Assembly: GCA_024693325.1 (NCBI GenBank)
Contig: JAILLA010000096.1
Location: 1 to 64,000, forward strand
DNA length: 64,000 nucleotides
Reading direction: 5' to 3'
DNA from: Solobacterium sp.
GTDB lineage: Bacteria; Bacillota_I; Bacilli_A; Erysipelotrichales; Erysipelotrichaceae
Shown: in pieces, positions 60,267 to 64,000 of the stretch
How positions within the stretch are numbered: position 1 is the first letter of the stretch
Layout of the letters: each line of letters starts with the position of its first letter
Notes under the pieces: generated by a model
What the model saw: the letters and a program-made list of their open reading frames with translations, nothing else
The model's database searches: none
Told to the model about the DNA's origin: nothing
Made by a program: the position numbers and the translations under genes

Positions 60267-61589
60267 ATGGAAAACAAACAGTCCTTCATGGATACCCTGG
60301 TATCCAAAATCGATGTCATAGCGGAACCTATGACAAAGTTCGCCAATATCCCGTTCATCGCTTCGCTTTCCGAAGGTATGATGGCATCTGTCGGCATCAC
60401 ATTCGTCGGTTCGATCTTCATGGTCGTCTGGCTGTTCTGCGCAGACGGCAACATCACAGCTCAGGCACTGCTCCCCTTCATGAAACCTTGGGCGGGCGAT
60501 CTGCTTCTGGTCAACCAGCTGACAATGGGCATCATGTCACTCTATATGGTGATCGCGATCGGCAACTGCTATGCAAAGCGCAAGGATATCGATCCGATGA
60601 CCGGCTCCCTGGCATCCATGCTTGCATTCATCCTGCTGAACTACAATGCCATCGGATCACTGGCTGAAACTGCCGCTGACGGAACAGTCACAGCCGGTGC
60701 GAGTGCATTATCCATCGCTTACTGGGGCGGTGCAGGCGTCATCACAGCCATCCTCTCTGTAGCACTTGCGATCAATGTTTTGGACTTCTGCTTCAGAAAG
60801 AACATCCGTATTAAAATGCCGGAAATGGTACCGCCTGCAATCAGCCGTACATTCTCCGCAATCCTGCCTTACTTCTTCATCACACTGATCGCCTGGTTCG
60901 TCCGCACGATCATGAATATCGATGTTCCGACCGTTATCGGATCCGTCCTTTCCCCGATCGTCGGTGCAGCAGACAATGCCGGTGTATTCACCGCTGCAGC
61001 TTTTCTGAAATCCCTGCTGTGGGCATGCGGAATTCACGGTGACAACATCGTCGACTCCGTTACAAACGCATTCACATACGGATGGCTTGCTGAAAACAAT
61101 GCAGCAGCACTGGCCGGACAGCCTCTGCCGCACGTATGGACACCGAACATTCAGAGGATCTTCATGTGGACATCCTCCTGCTGGCCGATCCTGTTCTACA
61201 TGTTCCGTTCCGGCAAGAAGCTTCCTCATCTCAAGTCCCTGGCAACAATGAGCGCACCGTCCGCGATCTTCTCCATCGTTGAACCGATCATGTTCGGTCT
61301 GCCTGTTGTTCTGAATCCGTTCCTGCTCATCCCGTTCGTTCTCTCGCATACAGTAACAGCACTGATCACATACCTCGGAACTGCTGCAGGTCTTGTCGGT
61401 GCACAGTATATCTCACTGCCTTGGGCTGTTCCGGCACCGCTGCTCGGATACCTCTCAGCCGGCGGATCCATCGGCGGATTCCTGGTTGTCATCGTCAACT
61501 TCCTGGTCGGTCTGGTTATCTTCTACCCGTTCTGGAAGGCATATGAAAAGTCCGAGCTGGAAAAATACAGTCAGGAAAACGAAGCCTGA
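60267..61589 (+). CDS. PTS cellobiose/lactose-type EIIC permease
   Basis: Membrane transporter of a lactose/cellobiose-family phosphotransferase system that imports and phosphorylates a beta-glycoside. The 440 residues contain about ten helices. GIHGDNIVDS and IVEPIMFGLPVVLNP are the conserved EIIC active-site and substrate segments. The start is at 60267 with AAAGGAG upstream. It sits alone, with no EIIA or EIIB gene next to it. The missing components must be supplied elsewhere in the genome, perhaps shared with other systems. It is the only PTS permease in the window. Confidence 0.94.
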   Translation: MENKQSFMDTLVSKIDVIAEPMTKFANIPFIASLSEGMMASVGITFVGSIFMVVWLFCADGNITAQALLPFMKPWAGDLLLVNQLTMGIMSLYMVIAIGNCYAKRKDIDPMTGSLASMLAFILLNYNAIGSLAETAADGTVTAGASALSIAYWGGAGVITAILSVALAINVLDFCFRKNIRIKMPEMVPPAISRTFSAILPYFFITLIAWFVRTIMNIDVPTVIGSVLSPIVGAADNAGVFTAAAFLKSLLWACGIHGDNIVDSVTNAFTYGWLAENNAAALAGQPLPHVWTPNIQRIFMWTSSCWPILFYMFRSGKKLPHLKSLATMSAPSAIFSIVEPIMFGLPVVLNPFLLIPFVLSHTVTALITYLGTAAGLVGAQYISLPWAVPAPLLGYLSAGGSIGGFLVVIVNFLVGLVIFYPFWKAYEKSELEKYSQENEA

Positions 61590-61613
61590 TCAATGAATGA
61601 AGGAGGAGAAACG

Positions 61614-61895
61614 ATGCATATGGAAAGCAGAAAAAATGACAGTCTTGGAATTCTGGCACTGTTTCTTCTCCTTGCCGTACTGGTCTGCTCTCAGCTGCTG
61701 AAATGGCTGACGGGCGGCGGTACCGTGTTAAAGATATTCAGCTGTGCAGGATACAGTCTGGCCATACTGACAGGGGTCCTCTCTGCAGTTCATAGCGCAA
61801 AGCTGCGCAGACAAGGTGCAGAGACAGGAGACGGAAAAGAAGGTGCCGTCGCAGTATTCATCGGACTGTATCTGCTGCTGACATCAATCGTATGA
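61614..61895 (+). CDS. Small three-helix membrane protein after the EIIC
   Basis: A 93-residue membrane protein with helices at about 7-27, 33-53 and 75-91. I do not recognise a family. The start is taken at 61614 because AAGGAGGAG is well spaced from it; ATGs at 61593 and 61620 are less suitable. It starts 24 bp after the EIIC stop and precedes the terminator, so it is co-transcribed and may stabilise or modulate the permease. Confidence 0.7.
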   Translation: MHMESRKNDSLGILALFLLLAVLVCSQLLKWLTGGGTVLKIFSCAGYSLAILTGVLSAVHSAKLRRQGAETGDGKEGAVAVFIGLYLLLTSIV

Positions 61896-61903
61896 TCCAT
61901 TCT

Positions 61904-61937
61904 TCCGGAGAGTTCACGCTCTCCGGATTTTCTTTTT
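61904..61937 (+). terminator. Terminator of the EIIC operon
   Basis: TCCGGAGAG (61904-61912) pairs with CTCTCCGGA (61919-61927), followed by TTTTCTTTTTT. Confidence 0.9.
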
Positions 61938-61981
61938 TCATTCCTTCAGTCTATAATAACTCCATATCGGAGGATTCATTT

Positions 61982-62656
61982 ATGGCAGAATACGGAATGA
62001 TCGCCGCAGTGGAAATGCAGGCTGTTAAGGAACGGTACGGGAATGCACTGAAGACATATAAGCTTGCAGGCCGCGATGCAGGTGATTATCTGATCGGTGG
62101 AAAAACAGTCACTGTCGTGCACAGCGGAGCCGGCGAGATCGCTGCTGCCGCAGCCGCGCAGGCACTGATCGACAACGGTGCGGAAGTCATTCTGAATTTC
62201 GGTGTCGTAGGTGCTCTGACGCATGAGGCTGAAACATCCAGACTCTGTGTGGTCGACCGGATCATCCACTATGATTTTGACACTTCGGAAGCGGATCATT
62301 CTGAAACCGGAAGATATCTGGAGCTTCCTTCCGTCTGGATCCCGACCGATGATCGTCTCAGAGCTGCAGCCTTATCTGTCTGTCCGCAGATGAATGCTGT
62401 GAACTGTGCTTCGGCAGACAAGTTCATCGCGGATCCGGATAAAAAAAGAAAGCTCGCAGAGGACTTTCACTGTGACATCTGTGAGATGGAAAGTGCCGGC
62501 ATTGCACTGACATGTCTGAGGAATGATGTTCCGTGTCTGCTGATCAAGATGGTATCAGACGGCATTGAAGGCGGTGCCGCTGAGTTCTTTGAGACCTTCC
62601 GGGCAGCTTCTGCCAAAGCGCTGGAAGTCATGGAAGCAGTACTGATCAGTTTATAA
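61982..62656 (+). CDS. MTA/SAH nucleosidase-like (PNP/UDP family) protein
   Basis: A 224-residue protein of the nucleoside phosphorylase/nucleosidase fold. The N terminus MAEYGMIAAVEMQAV resembles MTA/SAH nucleosidase (GIIGAMEEEV). VVHSGAGEIAAAAAAQ and ILNFGVVGAL form the nucleobase region. ICEMESAGIA corresponds to the ribose-binding EMEGAA block but with Ser and Ala/Ile changes, and VSDGIEGGAAEFF to the catalytic ISD region, with the Asp retained. Substrate may be MTA, SAH or another nucleoside. It has a TATAAT box at 61952-61957 and its own ribosome-binding site, so it is separate from the EIIC operon. Confidence 0.85.
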   Translation: MAEYGMIAAVEMQAVKERYGNALKTYKLAGRDAGDYLIGGKTVTVVHSGAGEIAAAAAAQALIDNGAEVILNFGVVGALTHEAETSRLCVVDRIIHYDFDTSEADHSETGRYLELPSVWIPTDDRLRAAALSVCPQMNAVNCASADKFIADPDKKRKLAEDFHCDICEMESAGIALTCLRNDVPCLLIKMVSDGIEGGAAEFFETFRAASAKALEVMEAVLISL

Positions 62657-62657
62657 C

Positions 62658-62693
62658 AACAGCATCCCGGGTCATCCCCGGGATGCTGTTTTT
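62658..62693. terminator. Bidirectional terminator between convergent genes
   Basis: AACAGCATCCCGGG (62658-62671) pairs with CCCGGGATGCTGTT (62677-62690), with T-rich tails on both strands. Confidence 0.9.
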
Positions 62694-62707
62694 GTATTCA
62701 GACAGGT

Positions 62708-63451
62708 TTAACGTTCTGCTATTTCAAACTCGACCGTGGACAGGTCTTCTTCCCGGGTACCGGAGTCTCCCAGCACCATGGAGATGAATACATCACCGCA
62801 AACACGATATCCTTCCGATTCGATCGTCCGGATCATCGGCAGGATCATATTTCTGCCGATCACGATATCCGGCTGGAAGCGGCGCAGGAAGCGCATGAAT
62901 GTGCCTTCTTGATAGGATGTGCAGGTCAGCTTTGATCTGACCGGCTTCAGAAACAGCATGCCCTGTTCCTGCGGGTATTCTTCCAGCTCCAGATTTTCAT
63001 TCCGGATCAGGAATGCTGGCCGTGCGCTGTTGTACGCATACAGGTCCGCGAAATACCTGACGTCCGTTCTCGGGTAATAATAAAGCTCCCCGTGCCTGAC
63101 GATCTCGTGATCGATCCCTTCGGATGCCATGCGGAATATGCTTTTCATATTGTCCGCATAATCCATCTGCTGCAGAAGACGCTGCTGTTCTTCTTTCAGA
63201 CGGCTGACTGCCTGTTCCATCTCATTGTAGAAAACTTCCGGATCATTCTGCTTCAACAGTTCTGATATGGTATCCAGCTCAATGCCCAGGCAGCTGTATT
63301 GTCTGGCTGTTACCAGAAGCAAAAGGTCATGGTTGCTGTAATCACGGTAACCGTTGTTTTTTCTCACAGGATGAATGATCCCCTTCTTTTCATAAAAGCG
63401 GATCATGTCTCTGGATATTCCGGTACGTTCACTTGCCTGCTTGATATTCAT
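62708..63451 (-). CDS. MerR-family transcriptional regulator with effector-binding domain
   Basis: A 247-residue regulator. Residues 1-70 form the MerR winged helix (MNIKQASERTGISRDMIRFYE, split as two helices, then the wing GYRDYSNHD). A helical dimerisation segment follows (about 80-115). The C-terminal part (about 130-247) resembles GyrI-like ligand-binding domains, as in BmrR/TipA. Such regulators usually respond to small hydrophobic drugs or metabolites. The start is set at 63451; upstream in-frame ATGs extend over the terminator of the neighbouring gene. The flavoprotein gene upstream may be unrelated. Confidence 0.87.
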   Translation of the reverse strand: MNIKQASERTGISRDMIRFYEKKGIIHPVRKNNGYRDYSNHDLLLLVTARQYSCLGIELDTISELLKQNDPEVFYNEMEQAVSRLKEEQQRLLQQMDYADNMKSIFRMASEGIDHEIVRHGELYYYPRTDVRYFADLYAYNSARPAFLIRNENLELEEYPQEQGMLFLKPVRSKLTCTSYQEGTFMRFLRRFQPDIVIGRNMILPMIRTIESEGYRVCGDVFISMVLGDSGTREEDLSTVEFEIAER

Positions 63452-63474
63452 AAGCTTACCTGTCCCCATTATGA

Positions 63475-63499
63475 CAAAAAACCATGGATCTCTCCATGG
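63475..63499 (-). terminator. Terminator of the flavoprotein gene
   Basis: On the minus strand CCATGGA (63493-63499 side) pairs with TCCATGG (63482-63488 side) around a 4-nt loop, followed by TTTTTTG. Confidence 0.85.
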
Positions 63500-63515
63500 C
63501 TTTCTGCTGTATCGA

Positions 63516-64000
63516 TCAGTTTCCTGCGTATTTTGCCGCAGCGTTCGCGCCTGCAAGACGTCCGGATGTCAGCGCCCATCCCTGAGCTGCGCCGCCGTAT
63601 GTAACATATGCCTTGTCGGATTCATTCAGTGTTCCGAGGGAATCATTTCCGACTACATATACATTTTCAACCGGTGTTCCGTCTTCCTTCAGAAGATTCA
63701 TGTTTGTATCAGCGTCCAGGCCGCCGCATGTGCTGTATACATATGCTGCACCCTTGATGCATACGATCTTTCCTTCTGTCTGACCGTGAATATCATCCAG
63801 ATTGATCTTGAATCCGAGCTTGCTTTCCAGGTCTTCTTTGGAGTCAGCGATGATGACATCGTTGAACTTCTCACCCATTGCAAGAATGTCATCGAGGTTT
63901 GTGACCGGCGTTCCTTCTTCATAAGTTCCGCCCTGGTTGAAGAACATCGGATAATTGAATTTGACCAGTCCCTTTTCCTTGATGGAATTGATCTCTTCTT
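63516..64000 (-). CDS. FAD-binding fumarate reductase/flavocytochrome c-like protein, 3' part
   Basis: The C-terminal 160 residues of a flavoprotein whose start lies beyond the right edge. Visible blocks are STCGGLDADTNMNLL, VYVVGNDSLGTL and TYGGAAQGWALTSGRLAG, the C-terminal FAD-binding and active-site region of the fumarate reductase/urocanate reductase/ketosteroid dehydrogenase group. No heme or FMN-binding domain is visible in this part. Most members reduce a double bond of an organic acid or use it as an extracellular electron acceptor. Confidence 0.88.
   Translation of the reverse strand, partial: EEINSIKEKGLVKFNYPMFFNQGGTYEEGTPVTNLDDILAMGEKFNDVIIADSKEDLESKLGFKINLDDIHGQTEGKIVCIKGAAYVYSTCGGLDADTNMNLLKEDGTPVENVYVVGNDSLGTLNESDKAYVTYGGAAQGWALTSGRLAGANAAAKYAGN

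Overview
The window reads as the chromosome of a Gram-positive gut Firmicute, most likely of the Erysipelotrichaceae type. The evidence is indirect: strong GGAGG ribosome-binding sites, a CIRCE-controlled groESL operon, a cre-like box, a YolD/Y-polymerase pair, a CarD-family regulator, a UraA-type uracil permease, a Bacillus-like nupNOPQ nucleoside ABC transporter, and six GH1 6-phospho-beta-glycosidases. No rRNA, tRNA, CRISPR array or intact insertion sequence was seen. The taxonomic label is an inference.

Layout. 1-8.6 kb (mostly minus): 5' part of an AAA_14-type ATPase, guaA, pyrG behind a hairpin leader, a CcdA-thioredoxin fusion, uppP, a DMT exporter, a CDF metal exporter and an unknown membrane protein. 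8.6-12.7 kb: WYL regulator and sirtuin (plus), then a small unknown protein, a CarD-family regulator and an RlmI-type rRNA methyltransferase (minus). 12.7-17.6 kb: nucleoside ABC operon. 17.7-23.2 kb (plus): MBOAT acyltransferase with an AlgJ-like partner, two RNA-modification enzymes and an unknown membrane protein. 23.3-25.6 kb (minus): M24 peptidase, DUF1294 and TRIC-like proteins. 25.7-28.7 kb (plus): uraA and a GH1 gene. 29-32.2 kb (minus): a two-gene GH1 operon. 32.3-40.2 kb (minus): eight-gene run moxR-DUF58-DUF4129-HAD-(EIIB/ROK fusion)-GNAT-kinase-aldo/keto reductase. 40.3-44.4 kb (minus): GNAT, small acidic protein, NUDIX, YolD and Y-family polymerase. 44.5-46 kb: a GH1 gene. 46-51.7 kb (minus): three-repeat lipoprotein, a possible AlkZ-related protein, M20 peptidase, groL and groS. 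62-64 kb: nucleosidase-like protein, MerR regulator, and the 3' end of a flavoprotein reductase.

The most interesting part is 52.0-61.9 kb. It encodes a PTS EIIC permease, a PRD-type regulator, an AEC-family carrier, two unusual GH1 enzymes, RpiB, an AlsE-like epimerase, and a LacI-type effector domain that lacks its DNA-binding domain. Three promoters here share a 17-bp palindrome (consensus CGGCACATATTGTGCCG) centred exactly 21.5 bp upstream of a TGGARV -35 and 44.5 bp upstream of a -10. A fourth copy precedes the regulator. This marks one regulon, probably activated by the PRD protein. Both GH1 enzymes replace the subsite -1 histidine that normally contacts glycone O3 with lysine. They are encoded with enzymes resembling the allose route (allose-6-P to allulose-6-P to fructose-6-P), and allose is the C3 epimer of glucose. 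I propose a PTS-dependent beta-alloside (or other C3-modified beta-glycoside) utilisation system with aglycone export through the AEC carrier. The conserved promoter layout and the substitutions are read from the sequence; the substrate is an inference.
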